61,362 nucleotides of DNA from Nitrospirota bacterium. GTDB taxonomy: Bacteria; Nitrospirota; Thermodesulfovibrionia; Thermodesulfovibrionales; SM23-35. Positions 24,425-33,329 of this stretch are shown here, piece by piece (the stretch's first letter is position 1; each line of letters starts with the position of its first letter). Position numbers and translations under genes: made by a program. The stretch lies in the NCBI GenBank assembly GCA_040754395.1, contig JBFMCL010000020.1, positions 1 to 61,362 of the forward strand, given 5' to 3'. The notes beneath the pieces are model-generated. The model searched no databases. It was not told the DNA's origin and was given only the letters and a program-made list of their open reading frames with translations.

Positions 24425-25522
24425 CTAATCTATTCGAGTTGGTTGCTGACTTGCCGGATAAGATGATGGGTTGTGGTCTCTTCCATGACAGGTAAGATAA
24501 CACTCGCCAGCCTTGCTGCCCAAATCGATAAATTCGAGCCTGCCCCCGCTTGACTGTGTGATTGAAATATTATCAAAATCCATAAGATGGGTATATACAG
24601 TGCTGCCATGAGGTGTATGGCATGTCCTGCAGGAAGTTCCAACTGTTGCAATATGAATATTATGATAAATAAAGCTTTCATTCCCGAGAATGCTCTCCCG
24701 TCTGTGGCAACTGTAGCAAAGTTCGTATTGAAAAGGGCCCTCAGTTCCGTCTGAAGTAGTAAAATTTTTGGATAATATCATGCTGTAGATGGAAGCATGA
24801 GGACCTTGTGGCCCCAGGGGATCATCATTGTTATGGCATGCTGAACATTTAATCATGTCAGATGTGGTTAAAGGCGGAATCAGGCTTGGCACGTCCATAT
24901 TTTTCCCCTGGGAGATGACAGGGTGATAGGAGGGATTCGCCACTGAAAATATTTCTGCAAGGTTTCTCTGATTGCCCGGAAGATTCGCACTGTACGAATG
25001 GCATTTGAAGCAGAGCTCGTATTCGAACGTAATCTGGTCGATAATGAGCCCTTGAGCATTCACTCCTTTAATCCCTGCAGTTTTATTTTCAGTCTGGACA
25101 TAATGATGGTGATGACAATCCCCGCATTCTGAATGCCTCTGCGCAGAGGGATCATTTTCGGGCATGATCTCACCGTATTTATGAATGCCTTTATTTTCAA
25201 CCGGATGACGGTAGGATTTCAGGAATTCCCTCTGGAGATTTGCTGCTTTGGTATTCTGGGCAAGGTCTCCTTCGTTCCTGGTAGCTTCGACATTAGCGCT
25301 TTCCCCATGGCAGCGGAAGCAGAACAAATCCCTTTCAACAGAGAGCATAGGAGTATTCAATATGCCGTGTCCTTTATGGCAGCTGTTGCATCCCTTGGGC
25401 AGTTTGCTTCTGTCACCATGAGGACTTGTGGTTAAGGATTCTGAACGAAGAAAAGTTGGTACTGTTACCAGAATGAGGCACACAACAATAATTATTCCGA
25501 GATATTTTTGAGTCCTTTTCAT
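24425..25522 (-). CDS. Multihaem c-type cytochrome (7 CXXCH plus 1 CX3CH)
   Basis: A 365-residue exported cytochrome. The N-terminus (KRTQKYLGIIIVVCLILVTV) is a signal peptide or anchor. Haem sites in order: CNSCH, CFRCH, CGDCH, CFKCH, CSACH, CYSCH, CRTCH and a final CYLTCH with three residues between the cysteines. Doubled-CXXCH spacing is typical of multihaem electron carriers. It is the last gene of a minus-strand operon with NHL proteins and a beta-barrel, so it is probably periplasmic or surface-exposed in an electron conduit. The CX3CH site could bind haem through a special lyase or be inactive. Confidence 0.88.
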   Translation of the reverse strand: MKRTQKYLGIIIVVCLILVTVPTFLRSESLTTSPHGDRSKLPKGCNSCHKGHGILNTPMLSVERDLFCFRCHGESANVEATRNEGDLAQNTKAANLQREFLKSYRHPVENKGIHKYGEIMPENDPSAQRHSECGDCHHHHYVQTENKTAGIKGVNAQGLIIDQITFEYELCFKCHSYSANLPGNQRNLAEIFSVANPSYHPVISQGKNMDVPSLIPPLTTSDMIKCSACHNNDDPLGPQGPHASIYSMILSKNFTTSDGTEGPFQYELCYSCHRRESILGNESFIYHNIHIATVGTSCRTCHTPHGSTVYTHLMDFDNISITQSSGGRLEFIDLGSKAGECYLTCHGRDHNPSSYPASQQPTRID

Positions 25523-25591
25523 ATCTTATGTATCGAATATCCAGATAAAATATTCAAATTCAAAAAGGAGGTATACAACGGACGCCGGTCA

Positions 25592-26308
25592 TTATGGCAT
25601 ATGACAGACCAGGCATACCTCATCATATGTTGTTTTGCGCCAGAAAGGCGGTGCATCGGGATTGCCCTTTCCTCCGTGAGGATCATGGCATGAAGTGCAC
25701 TGCACACCGAAATCACCCTGAGTGGGGTACAGCCTGACATCAGGATCTGTGCCGCTGCTTTGATCTCTACCCCTTCTTATCGGCCAGTTCAGATGAAGGA
25801 GATCTGTTTCCCTGTTTCGTTCATTTACCAACGCCAGATCATAAACAATTGAAACAGGATGTCCGCCCGACAGATCTGTGCCAAGATAGCCTGCGTCTCC
25901 TTCTGTAATAAAATCCGGCGTAGTTTCTATCTGGTCTTCCTTGCTTATGACTGATCCTATGGCAACTGTTCCATCATGGCAGCTGAGGCATAATTTTGAG
26001 AACCCATCCACAGGCGGGGCCTCTTCACGTGAAGAATATGATCTCAGGGTCGGACTCCAGTAGTTGATATAATTCTGAACCTCCGTTAATGAATGATTCC
26101 ACAGGGGCGAAGCAGGACTTGCATTGTGAGGAGTATGACAGAAAATGCATATGCGGGTTTCTGAGCCGGCAGATGCCGGACCGGGCCCTGTGACAGACAG
26201 ATTATGTTTGGTATTGCTGATACCCGCAGTTGCATGCAGTGGACATAGCAATGTTGTAAAAATTCCCCAGAATATCAGAAAAAGATGAAAGCAATTGTGT
26301 TTGATCAT
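25592..26308 (-). CDS. Tetrahaem c-type cytochrome
   Basis: A 238-residue protein with an N-terminal signal peptide (HLFLIFWGIFTTLLCPLHATA) and four haem motifs: CIFCH, CLSCH, CTSCH and CLVCH. The layout CxxCHTPHN, then a central CLSCHDG, then a late pair separated by PFWRKTTYDEVC matches the tetrahaem cytochrome of the hydrogenase operon (42974-43729) in general form. It lies 69 bases from the downstream cytochrome and 58 from the NHL lipoprotein upstream, in the same operon. Confidence 0.88.
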   Translation of the reverse strand: MIKHNCFHLFLIFWGIFTTLLCPLHATAGISNTKHNLSVTGPGPASAGSETRICIFCHTPHNASPASPLWNHSLTEVQNYINYWSPTLRSYSSREEAPPVDGFSKLCLSCHDGTVAIGSVISKEDQIETTPDFITEGDAGYLGTDLSGGHPVSIVYDLALVNERNRETDLLHLNWPIRRGRDQSSGTDPDVRLYPTQGDFGVQCTSCHDPHGGKGNPDAPPFWRKTTYDEVCLVCHMP

Positions 26309-26366
26309 ACAAACTTTTTAGTGCAATTTCCGCTGTATTTGTGCATATGTTATTATAGCATTCATA

Positions 26367-27443
26367 TCAATTCTTTTCTTTCAGATATTGAAATATCTGC
26401 ACTCTTCTGTTATAGGAATCCGCGACATAAATCCTGTCCCGAGTGTCGATATACACACCGGCAGGAAGGGACATCTCTCCTTTCCTCCTGCCTGATTTGC
26501 CTACCACCAGGAGGAGTCTGCCGGTGCGATCAAAAATCTGCACATTGTCAAAGTGTGCATCAGACACGTAAATATGTCCTTCAGAATCAACCGCGACTCC
26601 CTTGGGTTTTGACAGATCACCTGTACCGTCCCCAAGCTTTCCGAACGACGATACAAAAGAGCCATTTCTATCAAAAATCTGAATGCGGAAATTGAGAGAA
26701 TCGGTGACATAGATGAATCCGTCCCGCCCGGCAAAGATATGTGTTGGATAATGGAACTCACCTTTGGCGGTGCCATTTTTTCCGAACTGGAACAGGAATC
26801 TCGCATCTTTCACAGAAAATACGAGAACTTTGTGGCCGTGAGTATCGACTATGTATATTCTCTCGTCATCAATCGCGATGCCGGCAGGTCTTGCGAAATA
26901 TTCGGGTGACCCTATCTCGTACAGATACTTCCCCTCCCTGTCACAGATTATGACTCTCCTGAGGAGAGAATCGCTGATGTATATATTCCCGGTTTTGTCT
27001 GCTGCGATTCCTATCGGAGAGATGAACCTGTCTTTTTGAAATGAGGCAATCTGCATAACCTGTCTGTTCAGTAGGTCAAAAACGTGAACTGAAGAACTCC
27101 CGGGGTCGGTTACATACACTCTGTTAAGGTCAGCATAGACACCATGAGGTCTCAGCATCTCCTGTGCATCTTCCTTTCCGAGAAGACTGTCAAGGGCTTT
27201 CATGAGCCAGGATTTGCTCGCACCCATATCTCTTGAGCCTGATAAGGTTTTTACCATCTGAATCCGTGGTTGCTGCGGAGGAGATGGCCAGAACAGACTT
27301 GAAGCTTGATAGTTTTTATTGATATTTTTAGTACTGTTCTCAGTGCCTGCACAGGAAACGCACAGCAAAAGAGAACAAAGCAGAACATACAGATAGCTTT
27401 TCGAACGTAATATTAAACCAGTAACTAAATACCTTGATGTCAT
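26367..27443 (-). CDS. NHL-repeat beta-propeller lipoprotein
   Basis: A 358-residue protein starting at the ATG at 27443. Longer in-frame reading upstream runs into dispersed repeat sequence (TTCCGACGGGCTTC region) and is unlikely. The N-terminus is hydrophobic with a possible lipobox (LLLCVSCAG, not ideal). About six NHL repeats follow, such as RPHGVYADLNRVYVTDPG, PAGIAIDDERIYIVDTHG and KPKGVAVDSEGHIYVSDA, forming a six-bladed propeller. The nearby gene at 29642-30673 encodes a close relative. Such proteins accompany outer-surface cytochromes and probably serve as scaffolds. Confidence 0.82.
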   Translation of the reverse strand: MTSRYLVTGLILRSKSYLYVLLCSLLLCVSCAGTENSTKNINKNYQASSLFWPSPPQQPRIQMVKTLSGSRDMGASKSWLMKALDSLLGKEDAQEMLRPHGVYADLNRVYVTDPGSSSVHVFDLLNRQVMQIASFQKDRFISPIGIAADKTGNIYISDSLLRRVIICDREGKYLYEIGSPEYFARPAGIAIDDERIYIVDTHGHKVLVFSVKDARFLFQFGKNGTAKGEFHYPTHIFAGRDGFIYVTDSLNFRIQIFDRNGSFVSSFGKLGDGTGDLSKPKGVAVDSEGHIYVSDAHFDNVQIFDRTGRLLLVVGKSGRRKGEMSLPAGVYIDTRDRIYVADSYNRRVQIFQYLKEKN

Positions 27444-27535
27444 TCCCGCAAGTGAAGCCCGTCGGAAACAATTTAGAATACATCTGCGTTTATTCAAGAT
27501 CCGCAGAAGAATGCCGGACAAGCCGGAATAGCAGT
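27440..27535. repeat. Dispersed CATTCCCGCAAG-type repeat
   Basis: GTCATTCCCGCAAGTGAAGC at the left and GAATGCCGGACAAGCCGGAA at the right resemble the common genomic repeat family whose translated form contains FAGMT. It lies between the NHL lipoprotein start and the barrel gene and creates a false N-terminal extension on the minus strand. Confidence 0.45.
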
Positions 27536-27574
27536 ATTGTATATCTTTCATCTATTCTATTTTCTCATGTTGCA

Positions 27575-29437
27575 TCAAATTATTCTTCTAAGCTTCAGAA
27601 ACAGTCTTCTTTGGTAACTTTCTCTTTTTCCATAATCTGTTTTCATAAGACGGCTCTCAAGGGTAAAGATTAATTTTCCTATCCTGTATTCTGTGTTCAA
27701 TTCAATTTGATCAGTTCTCTTTGTGGGATTATTCTCAATCTTATCCCATGTTTCCTTAAATTTTATTAAAATAATAAGATTTCTGAAGAGAGGATATTGT
27801 ATAGTCTCCTCGAAGAAGAATCTCCTGAGGCTTCTGGAATTTGTTTCTCCAGCAAAGAAACCGGAATGTGCTGTGATAGTTGCCCAACCAACAGGATAGG
27901 AAATGGTACCGGTAACGCTGTAACGGGTTGTTTCTAATGTTATCTTTTCTTTTTTGGGTAATTCCGGGTCAAATTCATCATCAAAAGCAGATATTCTTCT
28001 GTCTCTCTCAATGTCTGCTTTCGAAAATAACAGTTCACCCTCTATAGTCCATTGTGCTCTTGATAATCTTCTTCCTATTCCCCTTCCCCGTATGCCGGTC
28101 CTCAGCGAATGGGAAATCCTGTCTATTTTTGTCTCCCTTTTCTCCAAAGTCTCCTCATCACCGAAAAAATCTCCTTCCAGTGACGTAAAATATATTTGTT
28201 TCTCGTTAATAAGCAAAAATGAATAATTTGTGTACCATACACCGAATTTCAGTTTTCTTGTAGTTAGAATAAGTTCTACCGCATTTTGCAAGGAGTATCC
28301 GCTATCTTCATCGTCTTTATATCGTATATTGTATCTTGGTGAGAAATCGAAACCCCAAAAGGGCCTTCCATAACTCAGACTGGCAGATATCCCGTAAAAA
28401 TTCGCTTTTCGGTTATTTTCCTTTCTCAGTCCGTAATTCAGTGAAAGACTGCTCCGCAGTCTATTGGTAAATCTGTAGCCCCATGTGCCGTTTACCGTGT
28501 GAATATCCTTTTTAATGTCCGTTGCAGTGACACCCTGGAGTTTTAGTCCGGGGAAGTTATATTTATATTGAGTGTAGGAATATGTATAGTACTGATCGAA
28601 TATTTTTCGTTCTCTAATAAAAAGATTTGATGTGAAAGATAGAAGGCTCAGATAATCAATGTCTGTATAGCTAAAGAAATTATAAAAATCGAACCTTTTA
28701 ATGATACTGGTTCTCGTATTTATACGGACATATCTTCCTTTGTAACTGGTTGCTGGGCTGGAGAAGTCTGTATACTGTGCAAAGATTTGATAACTAGTAT
28801 TGAGAAACTCGAGCGAGCCTCTTACGTCAAGTGTATACGTCTCCGATTCTATTTTGCCGGATGCTCTTTCAAATTGCAGCAAATCCTGATAGAGGTGGTT
28901 ATATTCAAGTCTTATTAATGGGAAATTCCGAAATCGTGAGATCCTTAGACGGGCTCCGTAATTGTACTCTGTCCAGTGAAAATCCCTATCCGCTGTTACT
29001 ATCACTCCGGCGGGATCAAGGGTGTGATTTAGTTTCCTTCCAAAGATATCCAGCGAGATCGGTCTGTAGGGAAGAAAAGTGAGAGAGAAATCATACCCGA
29101 TAAAATGGGATTTCCAGGTATCATCACTATAGCCAGCTAATTGGCGAAAATCATTATAAAGAACTGTAGCAGTAAAAACTGCAAGCCTTGGGTGATAAAT
29201 ATATCCTCCGCCATCAAGCCTGTAGTTCTGCTCAAAGTAGGATAAAGTGGATTTGAATTCTTTATCGCCTGTTGTATAAGAAGTAAAAAAATCCTTGTAA
29301 GAGAGTTCAATGAGGCCTTTGAGATAGAATCTTTTTGGATAAAGGATTGTCATCTGGGCTGAAGCTTCTGAAGGTAGTAGGAGAGAGAAATAAATACTTG
29401 ACAAAAAAATAAGTATAAAGAACCTCTGATGGTTCAA
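27575..29437 (-). CDS. Predicted outer-membrane beta-barrel protein of an electron conduit
   Basis: A 620-residue protein with a cleavable signal peptide (ILIFLSSIYFSLLLPSEASAQ) and then alternating polar/aromatic strands typical of a large beta-barrel (FTSYTTGDKEFKSTLSYF, RYVRINTRTSIIKRFDFYNF, FGVWYTNYSFLLINEKQIYF). No haem motif is present. The position between two NHL lipoproteins and multihaem cytochromes suggests it is the porin that sheathes cytochromes through the outer membrane, as in porin-cytochrome conduits of metal reducers. I cannot assign it to MtrB, OmbB or ExtD by eye. Confidence 0.75.
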   Translation of the reverse strand: MNHQRFFILIFLSSIYFSLLLPSEASAQMTILYPKRFYLKGLIELSYKDFFTSYTTGDKEFKSTLSYFEQNYRLDGGGYIYHPRLAVFTATVLYNDFRQLAGYSDDTWKSHFIGYDFSLTFLPYRPISLDIFGRKLNHTLDPAGVIVTADRDFHWTEYNYGARLRISRFRNFPLIRLEYNHLYQDLLQFERASGKIESETYTLDVRGSLEFLNTSYQIFAQYTDFSSPATSYKGRYVRINTRTSIIKRFDFYNFFSYTDIDYLSLLSFTSNLFIRERKIFDQYYTYSYTQYKYNFPGLKLQGVTATDIKKDIHTVNGTWGYRFTNRLRSSLSLNYGLRKENNRKANFYGISASLSYGRPFWGFDFSPRYNIRYKDDEDSGYSLQNAVELILTTRKLKFGVWYTNYSFLLINEKQIYFTSLEGDFFGDEETLEKRETKIDRISHSLRTGIRGRGIGRRLSRAQWTIEGELLFSKADIERDRRISAFDDEFDPELPKKEKITLETTRYSVTGTISYPVGWATITAHSGFFAGETNSRSLRRFFFEETIQYPLFRNLIILIKFKETWDKIENNPTKRTDQIELNTEYRIGKLIFTLESRLMKTDYGKRESYQRRLFLKLRRII

Positions 29438-29641
29438 AATAATCTTTTCTCCATAAATCTTTTTCCTCAGATTGTTTAAATCCCAATCACGTACTCATAT
29501 TATAAAATTCGTATATAGCAATAAATAATAATATGTAAGGCAGTATCAGAAAAAAGAAGAAAAAAATTTCTTAACTAGTTCTGTTATGTAACTAGTTCTG
29601 TTATGAATACAATATAGTCACTTGATCGATACAATGCATTA

Positions 29642-30673
29642 TTATTGCGGTTGTTTTCCGCTCACATACTGAAAAACCTGCACCCGACGGTTAAATGTAT
29701 CTGTGATATATATCCTGTCTTTATTATCGATAAACAAGCCTGTGGGTAAATAGAATTCACCTGGCTTCTTGCCCGGGTTCCCCACCCACAAAAGAAGCTT
29801 TCCTTCCTCGTCGAATATCTGAAAGTTATTGAATGCGGTATCAACGACGTATATATGCCCCTCGGAATCAATGCCAATTCCCTGGGGTCTTGTAAAATAC
29901 CCTGATGAATCGCCTAACCTGCCGAATTCTTTTATGTATTTCCCATCGGGATCGAATATCTGTACCCTAAAGTTGAATGAATCGACCACAAAGAGGCGGC
30001 CAGATTGGTCAAGTGCCAGATAGCTTGGAAAATTGAATTCACCTTTTTCACTGCCTCTTTCCCCGATTGTAGACATAAGACGACCATCGTTGTTAAAAAC
30101 CTTTATCATGTGATTCTGTGTGTCAGCTACATAAAGTTTTTCTCTCTGTTCATCATACGCGAGACCCGCCGGATTCTTAAACTCTCCCGGGGAACCGATC
30201 GACAGCAAAAGATCCCCTGTTACTTTATTGAATGCAAAAACCTTATCGAGCCGTGAATCTGAAACAAACAGAATATTTCGCTTATTGTCTGTCGCGAGTC
30301 CTACAGGTCCGGCAATCGTTCCCATGCCCAGAAATCTGAGAGATGTCTTTTGTACGTCAAAAACAAAAATTGTGCGGATTTCCGGATCGGCTACATAAAT
30401 GTTTCCTGCATTATCTACAACAACTCCGCTCGGCCTTCTTAATTTTTCGACTCTTTCCTTTCCGATTAGAAACTCCATTACCTGACTCGGTTTGCCAAAA
30501 TCATACCTGTCAGACCATTGCTTCACCCATTTGATTTTTGGAGATGCGGGAGGCGGGGGCCAGACATACTCTCCGGAAGGTTTTTGTATTGAGTCAGGAA
30601 CTGGAGCATTGGCAGCACATCCGAAGAGAACGGCTAAAGACAGCAATAGAAAAAAAAGATAGATTTTACGCAT
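29642..30673 (-). CDS. NHL-repeat beta-propeller lipoprotein
   Basis: A 343-residue lipoprotein. The ATG at 30673 is preceded by GAGGAA and gives a clear lipoprotein signal (RKIYLFFLLLSLAVLFGC, Cys19). Six NHL units follow (RPSGVVVDNAGNIYVADPE, NPAGLAYDEQREKLYVAD, LPTGLFIDNKDRIYITDT). It is paralogous to the lipoprotein at 26367-27443 throughout, including the motif PPPPASPKIKWVKQWSD compared with PPQQPRIQMVKTLSGS. It lies between the 11-haem cytochrome and the barrel gene. Confidence 0.88.
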   Translation of the reverse strand: MRKIYLFFLLLSLAVLFGCAANAPVPDSIQKPSGEYVWPPPPASPKIKWVKQWSDRYDFGKPSQVMEFLIGKERVEKLRRPSGVVVDNAGNIYVADPEIRTIFVFDVQKTSLRFLGMGTIAGPVGLATDNKRNILFVSDSRLDKVFAFNKVTGDLLLSIGSPGEFKNPAGLAYDEQREKLYVADTQNHMIKVFNNDGRLMSTIGERGSEKGEFNFPSYLALDQSGRLFVVDSFNFRVQIFDPDGKYIKEFGRLGDSSGYFTRPQGIGIDSEGHIYVVDTAFNNFQIFDEEGKLLLWVGNPGKKPGEFYLPTGLFIDNKDRIYITDTFNRRVQVFQYVSGKQPQ

Positions 30674-30701
30674 TATGCATTCCTCTTCCTTATTAAAGAA
30701 A

Positions 30702-31631
30702 TTAATAGTATTTATGGCATCTTGTGCAAATGTTTGGTTGTGTAAAGAGCTTCTTGTTGTCTGAACTGTGGGGATCATGGCAGGTAACGCAGTCAAAATC
30801 CTTGCCAGGATTATCGGGGTCTATGATTTCAATTTCTTTCCCTGGATTCTTTGGATCAGGCACGCGTATTATCTTGATGGTTGATGGGTCTTTGCCCTTT
30901 ACTGGGTGAATTCTTCTGCCGGGAATATTCACGATATGTTTTCCATCTGACTTGCCCACATGGCAGGTCAGACAAAGCTCTTCTATACTGCTGTTTATGA
31001 GGAGGGAAGGGTTATTGTTTGCATGCGGAGTATGACAAGAGCTGCAGCCACCTGCAGGAATAATCCCATGAACATTTTTTTTGTTGAATTGAGCCTTCTC
31101 ATGACAGCTAAAACAGAGATTCGGCTGCGTTGTTTTCAGTATCCTGTCAGATTCTGAGCTATGCGGATTGTGACAGCCTGTGCACATTCCTAAATTTGTA
31201 TGGCCTGACTTGCCTTTAAATTTCGATTCATCATGGCAGTTGTAACAGAGTCCCGGAACATCTTTCAAAAGAATCTTGGGATAATTTGACTGATGCGCAT
31301 CATGGCATCCGGTGCACATGCCAGCCGGTATTGGCTGATGTACAGATTTCCCCTTGAATTTCGATTCATCATGGCAGCTGTAACAGAGTCCCGGCATGCT
31401 CTGGGTGAGCACGATACTGCCTTTTTGTCCTGGATGCGTCTTGCCTTCTACGGGTTTATGGCATGCTGAACAGCCGAGGGCAATCGCTGCATGCACACTT
31501 TTTGCCGGTTTCTGTAATTTTGCATGGCAGGTGATGCATGGGTTGGCCTCTGCAGCATCGGCCTGAGAGGATATGAAAGCAATAGCTGCGCACATCGCCA
31601 GATAGCAAAAGATTATCTTTATAAATCTCAT
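30702..31631 (-). CDS. Undecahaem c-type cytochrome (11 CXXCH)
   Basis: A 309-residue exported cytochrome with signal peptide (IKIIFCYLAMCAAIAFISSQADA). Eleven haem motifs are visible: CITCH, CSACH, CYSCH, CTGCH, CYNCH, CTGCH, CFSCH, CSSCH, CLTCH, CVTCH and CTRCH. Internal repeats such as PGLCYSCHDESKFKGKS and PGLCYNCHDESKFKGKS show duplication of a two-haem unit. It is the first gene of the operon running to 24425, with a promoter and an upstream palindrome at 31666-31738. Confidence 0.9.
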   Translation of the reverse strand: MRFIKIIFCYLAMCAAIAFISSQADAAEANPCITCHAKLQKPAKSVHAAIALGCSACHKPVEGKTHPGQKGSIVLTQSMPGLCYSCHDESKFKGKSVHQPIPAGMCTGCHDAHQSNYPKILLKDVPGLCYNCHDESKFKGKSGHTNLGMCTGCHNPHSSESDRILKTTQPNLCFSCHEKAQFNKKNVHGIIPAGGCSSCHTPHANNNPSLLINSSIEELCLTCHVGKSDGKHIVNIPGRRIHPVKGKDPSTIKIIRVPDPKNPGKEIEIIDPDNPGKDFDCVTCHDPHSSDNKKLFTQPNICTRCHKYY

Positions 31632-31665
31632 CGTTTCCTCTCCATATGTAAGTTTTAACTATAAT

Positions 31666-31695
31666 AGTTTAATCATAATACGAGAAGCTTGTCAA
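31666..31695 (-). promoter_or_regulatory. Putative promoter of the 11-haem cytochrome operon
   Basis: On the minus strand TTGACA (31695-31690) is followed after 18 bases by TAAACT (31671-31666). It lies 35 bases before the start of the 11-haem cytochrome gene. The -35 is perfect and the -10 is weak, as in activated promoters. Confidence 0.5.
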
Positions 31696-31716
31696 CGTTG
31701 CTAAAGGTTATAAATG

Positions 31717-31738
31717 TTTTGCAACTTAAGTTGTAAAA
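31717..31738. promoter_or_regulatory. Operator-like palindrome TTTTGCAACTTAAGTTGTAAAA
   Basis: A 22-base inverted repeat with a single mismatched pair, centred about 33 bases upstream of the -35 box of the cytochrome promoter. The placement suits a dimeric activator. The regulator is unknown. Confidence 0.5.
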
Positions 31739-31807
31739 TACCGACAGAAAAGGGGAGCGCTCTGCAAAAAAACACGTTTAAAGGATGGATTGCTCTGTCA
31801 CAGGTTT

Positions 31808-32250
31808 CTCGCAATAACGGGGATAGGTGGCAGCACAGAGACTTCCTTGGTTGTCATCGCGAAGCCGAATGTAATGAGGCTGTGGCGATCTTGCCGTTGG
31901 CATAGAAAGACGAGATTGCTTCGTCACTCCGTTCCTCGCAATGACAGAAATTAAGCCTTTGAGGATAGATTCTTTCGCACCTATGCTCCTCTCAATGATG
32001 GGGAGTCCAATGGCGGCAAAGGTTTTTTATTGCATGACCTTGGTGCCTTGTCATTGCGAGCGACCATCGGGAGCGCGGCAATCTGTCTCTATTGGCTGTC
32101 ATGGCGAACGAAGCGTGGCGATCTCGCTGTTGTCATTGTACAACGAGATTGCTTCGTCGCGCTGCTCCTCGCAATGACTGGAATGGGAGGCATCACAATG
32201 GAGTCCAACTGATAGATTACTTCGTTCCTCGCAATGACAAAAGTTAGTCT
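31808..32250. repeat. Block of dispersed palindromic repeats
   Basis: Several units of the GATTGCTTCGTC..CTCGCAATGAC, CATTGCGAGCGACCATCG..GGCAATCTGTC and CATGGCGAACGAAGCGTGGC types occupy most of the 777-base gap between the two cytochrome operons. Short open frames here are repeat-derived. No gene is supported. Confidence 0.75.
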
Positions 32251-32355
32251 TCTTGCAATGACCAGGAATAGGAGGTATCGCAATGATACGCAAAGGGGTT
32301 TTTCGGACAGGGACGGAAAGTCACATATTAGTCAGCAAAATCGTGAAGTCTTCAG

Positions 32356-32394
32356 AAAAGCCTTCCCCGGGGGTACGCGTTACCCCCGAGGAAG
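32356..32394 (-). terminator. Rho-independent terminator of the 12-haem cytochrome operon
   Basis: CTTCCCCGGGGGTA (32362-32375) pairs with TACCCCCGAGGAAG (32381-32394) with one mismatch and a 5-base loop. On the minus strand the stem is followed by GGCTTTTCT. It lies 15 bases after the stop of the gene at 32409. Confidence 0.75.
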
Positions 32395-32408
32395 ATTATG
32401 GAAAAATC

Positions 32409-33329
32409 TTATTTCTTAGAGCCTTTTGAAGGCAGGTCATGTACGTCGACATGGCACTGCAGGCAGTTCGGAAATTTCTTGAGGACCACTTCGCCATGCG
32501 GCTTTCCGTGGCATTCCTCACACTTTGGAATGTACTTGTGCGAGGTATGGCATTTTGCACATGCGACCTGGCCGTGCTTGCTTGCGGTTGTCTTGATCTT
32601 GTCGTTGACCGCGCTGTGGCATCCGCCGCAGACGTTGTTTGCCGTGGTGTCAGGATATTTGATGATCAGAGGTGTATGAACCGGATGGCATACCAGGCAA
32701 TCCTTTACCTGCTGTTCAGGTGTGTGAGGCTTGTGGCATTCCATGCAGGAAGGGATATAGCCGTGTTTCTGGTGGTGACACTGGGCGCACTGGACTTTTG
32801 TGTGCTTGCTCGGATTCTTCTGAAGCTGCTGGCCGACCTTCGCGTGGCAGTCGCCGCACACCTTCGCGAAATCCGCGCTCATTGCCATTTGCGTCTTCGG
32901 TGCATGGGGATTGGAATGACATGATGCGCAGGCCGCAAATTTGTCTCCGTGTATCAGGCCGTGGCATGTCTTGCATTTCGGCATAATCTCATCCCAGTTC
33001 TGTTTCTTGGGATTATATGCGTGAAACTTCGTGTGACAGCTTACGCAATCGATTTTGTGCTTGCCACCTTCCTTTTTGATCTCGTTGAACACGGATGAAT
33101 GGCAGCGGGCGCATTCGGCAGGAGTTAACGGCTTGACTTCCATGTCGTAAAAACTTGCCGGTTTTGCCTCTTCCTTTGGCGGGGGAGGGGCAGCTTCGGC
33201 CTTCTGCACCGGAGCAGGTTCCGGTTTTTCCGCTACAGGAGCAACTTGCTGTGATGCACATGCCATGATGGCAAACAGCAGCAGTATGCACCCTGTAATG
33301 AGTATAGTAGCTCTTTTTTTGCTCTCCAT
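32409..33329 (-). CDS. Dodecahaem c-type cytochrome lipoprotein (12 CXXCH)
   Basis: A 306-residue protein with a likely lipoprotein signal (ILITGCILLLFAIMAC) and a Pro/Ala/Glu-rich tether, then twelve haem motifs: CARCH, CVSCH, CKTCH, CASCH, CGDCH, CAQCH, CMECH, CLVCH, CGGCH, CAKCH, CEECH and CLQCH. It is paralogous along its length to the upstream gene (same motif order, HSNPHAP and CLVCHPVH blocks). The first base of its start overlaps the last base of that gene. It is probably membrane-tethered in the periplasm or on the surface. Confidence 0.9.
   Translation of the reverse strand: MESKKRATILITGCILLLFAIMACASQQVAPVAEKPEPAPVQKAEAAPPPPKEEAKPASFYDMEVKPLTPAECARCHSSVFNEIKKEGGKHKIDCVSCHTKFHAYNPKKQNWDEIMPKCKTCHGLIHGDKFAACASCHSNPHAPKTQMAMSADFAKVCGDCHAKVGQQLQKNPSKHTKVQCAQCHHQKHGYIPSCMECHKPHTPEQQVKDCLVCHPVHTPLIIKYPDTTANNVCGGCHSAVNDKIKTTASKHGQVACAKCHTSHKYIPKCEECHGKPHGEVVLKKFPNCLQCHVDVHDLPSKGSKK

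Noticed and set aside
29642-30796. 384-residue version of the NHL lipoprotein
   Set aside because: The first 41 residues precede a clear lipoprotein signal whose own ATG (30673) has GAGGAA upstream, so the shorter form is preferred.
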